Shown here: positions 8,298 to 16,683 of the stretch, piece by piece
Layout: the number at the start of each line of letters is the position of its first letter
Position numbering within the stretch: the stretch's first letter is position 1
Assembly (NCBI GenBank): GCA_049671305.1
Contig: JBATUR010000088.1
Coordinates: 1 to 64,000 of the forward strand
DNA length: 64,000 bases
Source: CADCTM01 sp049671305
GTDB taxonomy: Bacteria; Cyanobacteriota; Cyanobacteriia; Cyanobacteriales; Coleofasciculaceae
Direction of reading: 5' to 3'
Notes under the pieces: generated by a model
Told to the model about the DNA's origin: nothing
Seen by the model: the letters and a program-made list of their open reading frames with translations, nothing else
Database searches by the model: none
Translations under genes and position numbers: made by a program

Positions 8298-10505
8298 TCA
8301 TTGAAGGGATGCTGTGAGAATACTAGATTGTGTGCCTTGAAGTAAATTATCTGTAACATTACGCTCAACATTAACCACTGCTAACTGCACAGCACAAGCT
8401 TTTAATTCCGGTTGCCCAGAGTCAGGGCAAGCTTCAGGGTGCGTTAGGGTATTGGCTTCAGCTTGATCCGCCCACAGTGATCCCCAGTGCATGGGCACGA
8501 ATACAGTACCAGGTGCGATCGCCTTTGTCACCTTTGCCGGAAAACGACTCATCCCCCGACGCGACTTCACTTCCACCAAACTATCATCCGTAATCCCCAA
8601 CTGCTTGGCATCACGAGGATGAATTTCTATAAAAGGATTGGGGTACATCTTCTCAATCTTCGGAATACGCCCCGTGCGAGTTTGAGTATGCCAGTGACCA
8701 TAAAGCCGTCCATTTGTCAAGACAAATGGGTAATCTGGATCAGGCGGTTCCGCCAAGCCCCGCGAGTGATAAGCCCCAAACCGCGCCTTGCCATCAGGAG
8801 TGGGAAAGCGCCAATCTGTATAAAGCCGCTGGGAATTGCTGAAGTTTCCTTCTTTCGGGCAGGGCCACTGTATCGGTCCTTCTGCCAAGAGGCGCTGATG
8901 ACTTAAACCCGTCATGTCACACAGACGCCCCTTGGTCAGTTGCACAAATTCGTCATAGACTGCCGCCGCTGTTGGAAACTCAAACTTATCAGCAAAACCC
9001 ATTCTGCGCCCAACTTCAGCAAAGATTTCCCAATCAGATTTAGCTTCTGCCACAGATTGAGAAAAAGCTTGACAAAGAGTCACCATACGCTCCGAATTGG
9101 TCATTGTCCCCGTCTTTTCGCCCCACTGGGTTGAAGGCAACAAAAGATGAGCAAAATCAGCAGTTTCTGTCGGGTAATAAGCTTCTTGATAAACCGTAAA
9201 AGGCGATTGCTTCAATGCCGCCTTAGTTCGCTCCAAATCCGGTAAACTAACAGCCGGATTGGTTGCCGCAATCCACAAAAACTGCACATCCCCAGTTTCC
9301 AAACCCGTAATCATCTCCCAAGCTGTCAGCCCAGGATCAGCCGGAATTCTACCTGCGGGCACTTTCCAAAACTCCTCAACTTCGGCTCGGTCTTGGGCAT
9401 TCTTGACCAAACGATAACCAGGTAAAATATGACTTAAGCCGCCCGTTTCCCGTCCTCCCATCGCATTCGGTTGCCCTGTCAGCGAAAACGGTCCACACCC
9501 TGGTTTACCAATCTGACCGGTCATCAGATGCAAATTAATAATCGTCCGTACCTTTGCTGTGCCTTCTGACGATTGATTAACACCCATCGACCACATAGAA
9601 AGCACACGCTGAGACTGACTCCAATATTGCGCCGCTGTTTCCAAATCACTAACGCTAATGCCACAACGTTCAGCCACAACTTCTGGGCGATAATACTTGA
9701 TCACCTCAGCAAAAGCCGAAAAATTATTGGTACACTCATCAATAAATTCATGATCAATCTTGCCCCAAAGCATTAGCAAGTAAGCAATACCGTTGAGCAA
9801 ATCGATATCAGTCCCCGGTCGAATTGCCAAGTGCAAATCAGCCGCCTCAGCCGTTGGCGTCCGTCGAGGATCAACCACAATCATTTTGACTTGGCGGTTT
9901 TTTTTGTGGTGTTTTGCCAGTCGATTAAAAACAATTGGATGACACTCAGCGGTATTTGTACCAATTAAAAAAGCACAATCTGTTTGTTCCAAGTCATCAT
10001 AGCAACAAGGCGGACCATCGGAACCAAGACTTTGAGTATAACCAGCAACAGCAGAAGACATACAAAGTCGAGAATTGGAGTCAAAGTTATTTGTCCCCAA
10101 GCAGCCTCTGAGCAGCTTTTGTGCTACATAATAATCTTCCGTTTGCAACTGACCAGAGCCATACATACAAACTGACTCAGCGCCAGCAGTGGCAAGTGTT
10201 TCCTGCAAGCGACTCACTAGGCGTTGGTAAGCTTCTTCCCAAGAAACGCGCCGGAAGGGCTGATCTAAAGAATCACGCAGCATTGGATAGCGTAAACGAC
10301 TTTTTTGGGTTGATTCTGTTACCGTCGCCCCTTTGACACAGACCATCCCTTGACTAGAAGGATGAGCTCTATTGCCCCGCACTTTCCAAATTGGTGTTCC
10401 CTCACTATCTCGATTAATTTCTTTACCCCGTTGTGCTGGAGGTGTTACTTCTAACCCACAGCCAACGCCGCAGTAAGGACAAAGTGTTGTCAATGTTTCA
10501 GTCAT
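8298..10505 (-). CDS. narB: Ferredoxin-nitrate reductase
   Basis: Reduces nitrate to nitrite with electrons from ferredoxin, in the cytoplasm. The 735-residue protein has an N-terminal 4Fe-4S motif (CPYCGVGCGLEV with a further Cys in GMVCVKG), then molybdopterin oxidoreductase domains (GSGQLQTEDYYVAQKLL; MGVNQSSEGT) and a C-terminal dinucleotide-binding domain (LTNGRLYGHWHTQTRTGRI). Length matches cyanobacterial NarB. It follows nrtD after a long 638-bp spacer holding an apparent NtcA promoter and a terminator for nrtD, and is tightly linked to the narM fusion downstream. Confidence 0.96.
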   Translation of the reverse strand: MTETLTTLCPYCGVGCGLEVTPPAQRGKEINRDSEGTPIWKVRGNRAHPSSQGMVCVKGATVTESTQKSRLRYPMLRDSLDQPFRRVSWEEAYQRLVSRLQETLATAGAESVCMYGSGQLQTEDYYVAQKLLRGCLGTNNFDSNSRLCMSSAVAGYTQSLGSDGPPCCYDDLEQTDCAFLIGTNTAECHPIVFNRLAKHHKKNRQVKMIVVDPRRTPTAEAADLHLAIRPGTDIDLLNGIAYLLMLWGKIDHEFIDECTNNFSAFAEVIKYYRPEVVAERCGISVSDLETAAQYWSQSQRVLSMWSMGVNQSSEGTAKVRTIINLHLMTGQIGKPGCGPFSLTGQPNAMGGRETGGLSHILPGYRLVKNAQDRAEVEEFWKVPAGRIPADPGLTAWEMITGLETGDVQFLWIAATNPAVSLPDLERTKAALKQSPFTVYQEAYYPTETADFAHLLLPSTQWGEKTGTMTNSERMVTLCQAFSQSVAEAKSDWEIFAEVGRRMGFADKFEFPTAAAVYDEFVQLTKGRLCDMTGLSHQRLLAEGPIQWPCPKEGNFSNSQRLYTDWRFPTPDGKARFGAYHSRGLAEPPDPDYPFVLTNGRLYGHWHTQTRTGRIPKIEKMYPNPFIEIHPRDAKQLGITDDSLVEVKSRRGMSRFPAKVTKAIAPGTVFVPMHWGSLWADQAEANTLTHPEACPDSGQPELKACAVQLAVVNVERNVTDNLLQGTQSSILTASLQ

Positions 10506-10869
10506 AACGTGATAGCAGTTAACACCTGATATGTGGTTTTAGACGAGGCAAACTTATCTATTTGTACTCCCAAGCTTGCGCCGCATTTTTGAAATGATTA
10601 TATATGATTTATTTGTTTTTTCAGTTTTTCACTGACAATTGTTTGGGTATATCCCAATTATTTAGTCCTACTTATCGAGCCTAGAGCAGTTTACTTTAAT
10701 AATTTTGCTAGTAACTAATTTTTTGTTAAAAATTTAATTTTTGATTAACTGCCTTGTTGTTGAAAAATTAGTTTTTTTCAATCTATTTGATCTTGATAAT
10801 TCTTACTTGGTTTTGTAGATGCTCCATTGTAACTGTTTGAGAAACACAAACTTATTTGTTTCCATAACT
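10506..10869 (-). other. Long AT-rich leader of narB
   Basis: If the NtcA promoter at 10870-10912 is used, the narB mRNA carries an untranslated leader of roughly 350 bases. It is very AT-rich, with no open reading frame of note. I see no recognised riboswitch in it. Confidence 0.4.
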
Positions 10870-10912
10870 ACAATATGAGAAATTAGCCCTAAAAAGTAGT
10901 ATATTTAGATAC
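10870..10912 (-). promoter_or_regulatory. NtcA-type promoter upstream of narB
   Basis: On the minus strand GTATCTAAATATAC (10912-10899) matches the NtcA consensus GTAN8TAC exactly. It is followed 23 bp later by TATTGT (10875-10870), fitting the TAN3T -10 box of NtcA-activated promoters. It would give narB a nitrogen-controlled start independent of the nirA promoter. Confidence 0.65.
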
Positions 10913-11065
10913 AAAAATAATTTTCTTTGAATAAAATGAATTAATTTAATGCATTTTTTACATAAAGCCAGTCAAGCAAAGAGTTTTAGCCCTCGTGAAC
11001 AAAAAACTATAAGATTACCTAAAAAATCTTATTAGTAATAATGGGAAATGTAACTTTTCTCAACT

Positions 11066-11107
11066 AAAATACCTAACTTCTGACCGCAACCAAAAGTCAG
11101 GTATTTT
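11066..11107 (-). terminator. Terminator after nrtD
   Basis: A 14-bp stem (11066-11079 with 11094-11107, one G-T pair) with a 14-base loop sits 37 bp after the nrtD stop and ends in TATTTT on the minus strand. It should separate nirA-nrtABCD transcripts from narB, at least in part. Confidence 0.7.
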
Positions 11108-11143
11108 TAGTAATTGTTCAGTCACAAACCAAAGCTCTAATAA

Positions 11144-11998
11144 TTAAGCCGCATCATCATGTGCATAACGGTTGAACAAGAAGTCCAAAGCATAGTTACG
11201 CAATTCATAATAAGTAGGATCTTCCATGATCCGGGCGCGGTTGCGGGGGCGCTTGAAGGGAATATCCATTACTTCACCAATTTTAGCAGCAGGACCATTG
11301 GTCATCATTACCAAACGGTCAGCAAGGAAGAGTGCTTCATCAATGTCGTGAGTAATCATCAAAACAGTAACTTTATGTTCACGCCAAATTTGTAGTAATT
11401 CTTCTTGCAATTCCTCTTTGGTAATGGCATCCAAAGCACCAAAAGGTTCATCCAAAATTAAGACTTCCGGACGAATTGATAAAGCCCGTGCAATTGCTAC
11501 CCGTTGCTTCATACCACCAGAAATTTGAGAAGGCTTTTTGTTAGCAGCTTCTGTCAATCCTACCATTTCCAAATGATGTTGAACGATCGCTTTTTTCTCA
11601 CCATTGGGTTTGTTGGGATAAACTGAATCAACGCCCAAATAAACGTTTTCATACGCCGTCAACCAAGGCAGCAAGGCGTAGTTTTGGAACACCATCATTC
11701 TGTCGGGACCTGGTTCACCAACTGGTTTACCTTGCAGACGAACTTCACCATCAGTCGGTTGAGAAAAACCTGCCACCATATTAAGCAGAGTTGACTTACC
11801 GCAGCCAGAGTGACCGATTAAACAAATAAACTCGCCTTCAGAAACCGAGAGATTGACACCATCAAGAACTGTGTATGGTTCTGTTTTAGTTTGATAAACT
11901 TTCGAGACGCCTTCGATTTCCAGAAAAGGAGTACTTGTTAGAGCTTTAGTGTCTTGAATCACGGCACTGTTACGGATATTAGTGTTGAGAGTAGTCAT
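11144..11998 (-). CDS. nrtD: Nitrate ABC transporter ATP-binding protein NrtD
   Basis: One of the two ATPases of the high-affinity nitrate/nitrite importer NrtABCD, at the cytoplasmic face of the plasma membrane. The 284-residue protein has Walker A (GHSGCGKSTLLNMVAG), signature (ISGGMKQRVAIARAL), Walker B (VLILDEPFGALDAIT) and the switch His (MITHDIDEALF). It lacks the NrtA-like extension found in NrtC, as expected for NrtD. It follows nrtC after 141 bp that contain an inverted repeat, and is followed by a terminator-like hairpin. Confidence 0.95.
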   Translation of the reverse strand: MTTLNTNIRNSAVIQDTKALTSTPFLEIEGVSKVYQTKTEPYTVLDGVNLSVSEGEFICLIGHSGCGKSTLLNMVAGFSQPTDGEVRLQGKPVGEPGPDRMMVFQNYALLPWLTAYENVYLGVDSVYPNKPNGEKKAIVQHHLEMVGLTEAANKKPSQISGGMKQRVAIARALSIRPEVLILDEPFGALDAITKEELQEELLQIWREHKVTVLMITHDIDEALFLADRLVMMTNGPAAKIGEVMDIPFKRPRNRARIMEDPTYYELRNYALDFLFNRYAHDDAA

Positions 11999-12047
11999 GG
12001 TAGTTAGCGGAAAAGTAGGAAATTGTTTAGGATAAGAATGATTGTTG

Positions 12048-12119
12048 GGGATTGGAAAACTCAGGTCATGAAGAGGAAGAGGACAGCACCATTATAATTT
12101 TTTAATAATTTCCAATCCC
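12048..12119 (-). repeat. Spaced inverted repeat between nrtC and nrtD
   Basis: GGGATTGGAAA (12048-12058) and its exact complement TTTCCAATCCC (12109-12119) enclose 50 bases between nrtC and nrtD. In mRNA this could form an 11-bp stem that affects nrtD expression or RNA processing. No T-run follows, so it is not a typical terminator. Confidence 0.4.
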
Positions 12120-12139
12120 TGTTTATATTGTCTCAGATT

Positions 12140-14143
12140 TTATGCCAAAGAAATGGCAGCATCGATATTAACTTCTTCAATCCGAAGTTGACGCTTAATA
12201 TCGAGACTGTTGAGGTAACTAATTGGGTCGTCTGGATTAAAGACCTTACCATCAAATAAAAGAATGGGATGGCGATCGCGTTCTAGATCCAAAAGTTCTA
12301 ATTCTCGTGCCGCTTCTCCAAAAATATCGACGCGCCAAACCCTTTCGGTAATAGTCATCCAATCTTTCGGGAAGGGTAAAATACCCCAGCGTGCCATTTC
12401 CGCCATAATCCATAACGCTTCTCCACGATCAGGACAATTAGTTTTATTGACATAAAACTGATTAAAGCGGGGCAGCATTCTGGGAGCAGCGCTAGTTCCC
12501 CAATCATAAGGGTCGATGAAACCAGGGCGAATATCTTCAGCAACCGAACCAACATATTCGTCTTTGCTGAGTAATTGGACAATTTCTTCCCGGTTACGCA
12601 TATCGTCGCAATATTCGCAGGCTTCCAACAAAGCTTTCACTAATGCTAAGTGTGTTTGCGGATACTTGTTTGCCCACTCTTCAGTTACACCAAGCACTTT
12701 TTCGATGTGTCCTGGGAAAATATCTAAATCTGTGGCAATGGCAAAACCATGTCCTTCATTAACGGCGCGAGAGTTCCAAGGTTCACCAACACAATAGCCG
12801 TCAATATTTCCGGCTTTGAGGTTAGATACCATTTGCGGCGGTGGAATTACCGTTAAACCAACATCCTGATCCGGATCGATGCCTCCGCTTGCCAACCAGT
12901 AGCGTAAAAGTAGGTTGTGCATGGAAGAAGGATAAACCATGCCCAAAGTTGGGACTTTATCGGGAGATTTGGCGATCGCTCGTTTCAAATCGCCGAGATT
13001 ACGCACCCCCTGGTCATAGAAGCGCTTGCTGAGGGTAATGGCGTTCCCACCTCGTGACAAGGTTATGGCGCTGATCACGGGGACGGAGGACTTGTTTCCT
13101 GGACCAATTGTCAGGCTGACGGGCATTCCAGCCAGCATTTGTGCTCCATCAAGGCGTCCGGTAACGATGCCACTAGCGATCGCTTTCCAGCTTGGTTCTC
13201 GGTTTAAGGTAACTTCTTCTAAGCCATGCTTCTCAAAAAAGCCTTTTTCTTTTGCCACCACCAAAGGCGCACAATCAGTTAAAGGAATAAATCCTAGTTC
13301 CAAATTGACTTTTTCCAAACCATTACGAGAGATAACCTGCGGCTTTTTGGTTTGACGCTGCTTGGCTTTCTTTTGTTGGTTGAGGAAATAAATAATCTCG
13401 TTGCGATAGCCATAGTAGCTAGGATGATTGACAACTTCCATGCGCTGACGGGGGCGAGGAATGTCAACATCAATAATTTGCCCAATATGTGACTCTGGTC
13501 CATTTGTCAACATCACGATCCGGTCAGAAAGCAACAAAGCTTCATCCACGTCGTGAGTTACCATCAGACAAGTTGCCTTGGTTTCTTCGCAGATTTTCAT
13601 CAACTGCTCTTGCAAACCGCCGCGTGTCAAGGCATCTAGCGCACCAAAGGGTTCATCTAAAAGCAAGACTTTTGGGCGTAAAGCGAGTGCTCGTGCGATC
13701 GCAACTCGTTGTTTCATCCCTCCACTCAGTTCACCTGGTCGTTTGTGTGCCGCGTGTCGCAGTCCGACCATATCGATATGATGTTCAATAATGCCTTTGC
13801 GCTCACCCTTGGGGCGGTTTGCCATCACTTCATCTACACCCAAGGCGATGTTTTCACGCACAGTTAGCCAAGGTAAAAGCGAGTAATTTTGAAATACTAC
13901 CATGCGTTCGGGTCCAGGACCTGTGACTTGCCGTCCTTCTAAGATGACGCCACCGTGAGTTGGTTGATCTAGTCCGGCGATCATATTTAGCAAAGTAGAT
14001 TTGCCGCAACCAGAGTGTCCTAGTAAAGTAACAAACTCGCCTTCTTGAATTTTTAGTTCAATATTTTTCAGGGCAACATAAGTGCCACCATTGGGCAGAG
14101 GAAATACGCGGTCAATATGGTCAACTTCAACAAATGCAGACAT
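12140..14143 (-). CDS. nrtC: Nitrate ABC transporter ATPase with NrtA-like regulatory domain, NrtC
   Basis: A 667-residue two-domain protein. Residues 1-260 are an ABC ATPase (GHSGCGKSTLLNMIAG; LSGGMKQRVAIARAL; VLLLDEPFGALDALT). Residues about 285-660 resemble the binding protein NrtA (LELGFIPLTDCAPLVVAKEK; GYCVGEPWNSRAVNEG; RWGILPFPKDW). In Synechococcus the C-terminal domain mediates ammonium-promoted inhibition of nitrate uptake. Length and order are as expected. It lies between nrtB (125 bp) and nrtD (141 bp). Confidence 0.96.
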   Translation of the reverse strand: MSAFVEVDHIDRVFPLPNGGTYVALKNIELKIQEGEFVTLLGHSGCGKSTLLNMIAGLDQPTHGGVILEGRQVTGPGPERMVVFQNYSLLPWLTVRENIALGVDEVMANRPKGERKGIIEHHIDMVGLRHAAHKRPGELSGGMKQRVAIARALALRPKVLLLDEPFGALDALTRGGLQEQLMKICEETKATCLMVTHDVDEALLLSDRIVMLTNGPESHIGQIIDVDIPRPRQRMEVVNHPSYYGYRNEIIYFLNQQKKAKQRQTKKPQVISRNGLEKVNLELGFIPLTDCAPLVVAKEKGFFEKHGLEEVTLNREPSWKAIASGIVTGRLDGAQMLAGMPVSLTIGPGNKSSVPVISAITLSRGGNAITLSKRFYDQGVRNLGDLKRAIAKSPDKVPTLGMVYPSSMHNLLLRYWLASGGIDPDQDVGLTVIPPPQMVSNLKAGNIDGYCVGEPWNSRAVNEGHGFAIATDLDIFPGHIEKVLGVTEEWANKYPQTHLALVKALLEACEYCDDMRNREEIVQLLSKDEYVGSVAEDIRPGFIDPYDWGTSAAPRMLPRFNQFYVNKTNCPDRGEALWIMAEMARWGILPFPKDWMTITERVWRVDIFGEAARELELLDLERDRHPILLFDGKVFNPDDPISYLNSLDIKRQLRIEEVNIDAAISLA

Positions 14144-14268
14144 AGTTATTAGTATTTTGTTGCTGAGTTATCAGTTTTTGGTTTATGCCAACGCCAACTT
14201 GAGATTAGGAGAATTCTGGTTTCCCGCCAGATTTATGGTGGGGCAAACCGTTAGAATCGCAATATCAA

Positions 14269-15102
14269 TTATTTCTTGTCTTCTGGGACAACTTTGGAAG
14301 CAATGAAAGCAACTGCCCTGTCTAGTACAAGACCAACTACACCAACATAAATTAGAGCAAGAATAATTTCACTCATTTTGGAACTGTTGTAGGAGTCCCA
14401 GATGAAGAAACCAATACCCACACCACCTACTAACATTTCTGCTGCAATAATTGCTAGCCAAGATAAACCAATACCGATTCTTAAGCCAGTGAAAATGTAA
14501 GGAACTGCAGAAGGAAAGAGAACTTTAAAGAAATACTTTTGCTTAGAAAGACGCAAAACACGGGCAACGTTTTTGTAATCTTGAGGAATTTGTTGAACGC
14601 CAACCGTAGTATTAATAATAATGGGCCAAATTGCTGTGATGAAGATTACAAAAATTGCCGAAGGGTCAGATTGTTTGAGTGCTGCTAGAGAAATTGGCAG
14701 CCATGCTAGAGGTGGAATTGTCCGTAAAACTTGGAAAATTGGGTCTAGTGCATCGTACATGAATTGATTGCTACCAACCAAAATTCCTAGAGCAATTCCT
14801 ACTACTGCTGAAAGAGTAAAACCGATGGCAACTCTTCCTAAACTCGCAGAAATTTGTAACCCTAAGCCTTTATCTGTTCCACCGTTATCGTAAAAAGGAT
14901 TAGCAATATAAACCCAGGTATCTTGAAAAACTTTCAGCGGACTTGGCAAGTTTGAGGTAGGACTCGCACAGAGGATTTGCCAAATTGCTAATAAAATTGC
15001 CAGTGCCACTAAGGGACGGATAACTTTTTGAGAGTTTTTCTGAATGAAATCAACGACTGGATTCTTTTGCTTGCGTTGAGAACGGTCAAGATTTGTTGTC
15101 AT
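14269..15102 (-). CDS. nrtB: Nitrate ABC transporter permease NrtB
   Basis: Membrane subunit of the nitrate/nitrite importer. The 277-residue protein has about six hydrophobic segments and the cytoplasmic EAA-like loop region (NVARVLRLSKQKYFFKVLFP then SAVPYIFTGLRIG) that contacts the ATPases. An N-terminal soluble stretch (TTNLDRSQRKQKNPVVDF) precedes the first segment. It lies 90 bp downstream of nrtA. Confidence 0.95.
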   Translation of the reverse strand: MTTNLDRSQRKQKNPVVDFIQKNSQKVIRPLVALAILLAIWQILCASPTSNLPSPLKVFQDTWVYIANPFYDNGGTDKGLGLQISASLGRVAIGFTLSAVVGIALGILVGSNQFMYDALDPIFQVLRTIPPLAWLPISLAALKQSDPSAIFVIFITAIWPIIINTTVGVQQIPQDYKNVARVLRLSKQKYFFKVLFPSAVPYIFTGLRIGIGLSWLAIIAAEMLVGGVGIGFFIWDSYNSSKMSEIILALIYVGVVGLVLDRAVAFIASKVVPEDKK

Positions 15103-15192
15103 TTGATGTCTTGGTTATGGTGTTCTAAAGCTAAAAATTATCGGGATTTTAAATAAATTTGCAGTTATCTAAAATCCCAAATTGGCAAAAAA

Positions 15193-16524
15193 CTAGGCTT
15201 TCTTAATCTTGAGACTATTGAGGTATTCTTCGGGTTTTTCTGGGTCAAACTTGACACCATCAAAGAAGGTTTCCACACCACGAGAATCGCTAGTGGGAAT
15301 TTGATTTTCTGGAATACCTAATGCTTTAGCTGCTTCTTTCCACATATCGGAACGGTTAACTTGATCAACCAATTCCTTAGCATTTAGATCAGCCGGCATA
15401 TAGCCCCAACGCTTGTTTTCAGTAATGAACCAAATGTCATGACTCTTGTAAGGATAAGAAGCATTATCTGCCCAGAATTTCATGGCAACTGGGCTACTTT
15501 CTACAACCTTTTCATTGCCATAATCAATTTTGCCTTTAGAACGCTCAATAATGTCTTTTTCAGGAACCTTCAACCACCTGTTGCCTGCAATAATCTTGAC
15601 CATCTCATCTTTGTTTTCGGCTTTATCGCACCACTGCTGGGCTTCCAACACGGCAACTAGAAGAGCTTTGGCTGCTTTGGGGTTTTTATCAACCCAATCT
15701 TTACGCATCGAGAAGGCTTTTTCGGGATGGTCTTTCCAGAGTTCCCCGGTAATCATGGCACTATAACCGATTTGTTGATTAACTAACTGTGCATTCCAAG
15801 GTTCTCCTACACAGAAAGCTTCCATACCCTGAACTTTCATATTCGCCACCATTTGGGCAGGTGGGACGGGGATCACGGAAATATCTTGATCTGGATCAAT
15901 ACCACCCGCCGCTAACCAATAGCGCAGCCATAAGTCGTGAGTACCACCAGGAAAGGTCATAGCAGCTTTTAGCCCTTTGTTGGCAGACTTGGTAAAAGCT
16001 TCTTTGAGTCCTTTGCTATCTGTGCCAACTTTCAAATCTTTGTAGGTATTAGAAACTGAAATTCCCTGCCCGTTCACATTCAACCGCGCCAGAATGTACA
16101 TGGGTACTGGCTGCTTGGTAATTTTGCCTGTGGTCATCAGGTAAGGCATTGGGGTTAAAATATGCGCCCCGTCAATACCGCCGCCGCCGGAACCAAGTTC
16201 TAAGTTATCGCGGGTAACGGGCCAGGAAGCTTGTTTGACGACTTCCACCTCGTCCATGCCGTACTTTTTGAAGTAGCCTTTTTCCAGAGCAATAATCAAC
16301 GGTGCAGCATCTGTAAGGGCGATAAAGCCTAACTTTGCTTTTTTGACTTCCGGGGGGTCAAGTTTGGCAATGGGGGCATTATCAGCGGCGGCAGAAGTGC
16401 TAGCGGCTGGTTTTTGACCCGTTGATTTGTCGATTGCTCCGGTGCTGCAACCATGTGCCAGTAAGGAGGTTGCAGTTGCTGCGCCAGCGATGGAGATGAA
16501 TTGCCGTCTAGAATATTTGCTCAT
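15193..16524 (-). CDS. nrtA: Nitrate/nitrite-binding lipoprotein NrtA
   Basis: Periplasmic face substrate-binding subunit of the importer. The 443-residue protein begins with a twin-arginine-like signal and lipobox (SRRQFISIAGAAT, then LLAHGC, lipidated Cys about residue 26), so it is a membrane-anchored lipoprotein. The mature part has the NrtA pattern LGFIALTDAAPLIIALEKGY, FCVGEPWNAQLV and ENKRWGYMPADL. It follows nirA after 138 bp that include tandem 26-bp repeats. Confidence 0.96.
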   Translation of the reverse strand: MSKYSRRQFISIAGAATATSLLAHGCSTGAIDKSTGQKPAASTSAAADNAPIAKLDPPEVKKAKLGFIALTDAAPLIIALEKGYFKKYGMDEVEVVKQASWPVTRDNLELGSGGGGIDGAHILTPMPYLMTTGKITKQPVPMYILARLNVNGQGISVSNTYKDLKVGTDSKGLKEAFTKSANKGLKAAMTFPGGTHDLWLRYWLAAGGIDPDQDISVIPVPPAQMVANMKVQGMEAFCVGEPWNAQLVNQQIGYSAMITGELWKDHPEKAFSMRKDWVDKNPKAAKALLVAVLEAQQWCDKAENKDEMVKIIAGNRWLKVPEKDIIERSKGKIDYGNEKVVESSPVAMKFWADNASYPYKSHDIWFITENKRWGYMPADLNAKELVDQVNRSDMWKEAAKALGIPENQIPTSDSRGVETFFDGVKFDPEKPEEYLNSLKIKKA

Positions 16525-16605
16525 TGTTGCTTGGTTTTTATGCTCAATATGAGGTTTTGGTGTTTCCCAATTTGGGAAGTGAAATGCAATGTAGATCAGG
16601 AAGCT

Positions 16606-16683
16606 GTTGCTTCTTGCTTTGGCTTGGCGCCGTTACTTCTTGCTTTGGCTTGGCACCATTACTTATTGCTTTGGCTTGGCGCC
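16606..16683 (-). repeat. Three tandem 26-bp repeats at the nirA 3' end
   Basis: Units at 16606-16631, 16632-16657 and 16658-16683 share the core CTTGCTTTGGCTTGGC, differing at a few bases. The last unit covers the nirA C-terminus (GAKPKQ and stop). The other two are untranslated copies between nirA and nrtA. Confidence 0.85.

Noticed and set aside
8487..8906. Plus-strand open frames antisense to narB
   Set aside because: They overlap conserved NarB coding sequence throughout and have no recognisable protein features.
12264..13791. Several plus-strand open frames antisense to nrtC
   Set aside because: All lie in the conserved nrtC gene and look like translation of the wrong strand.
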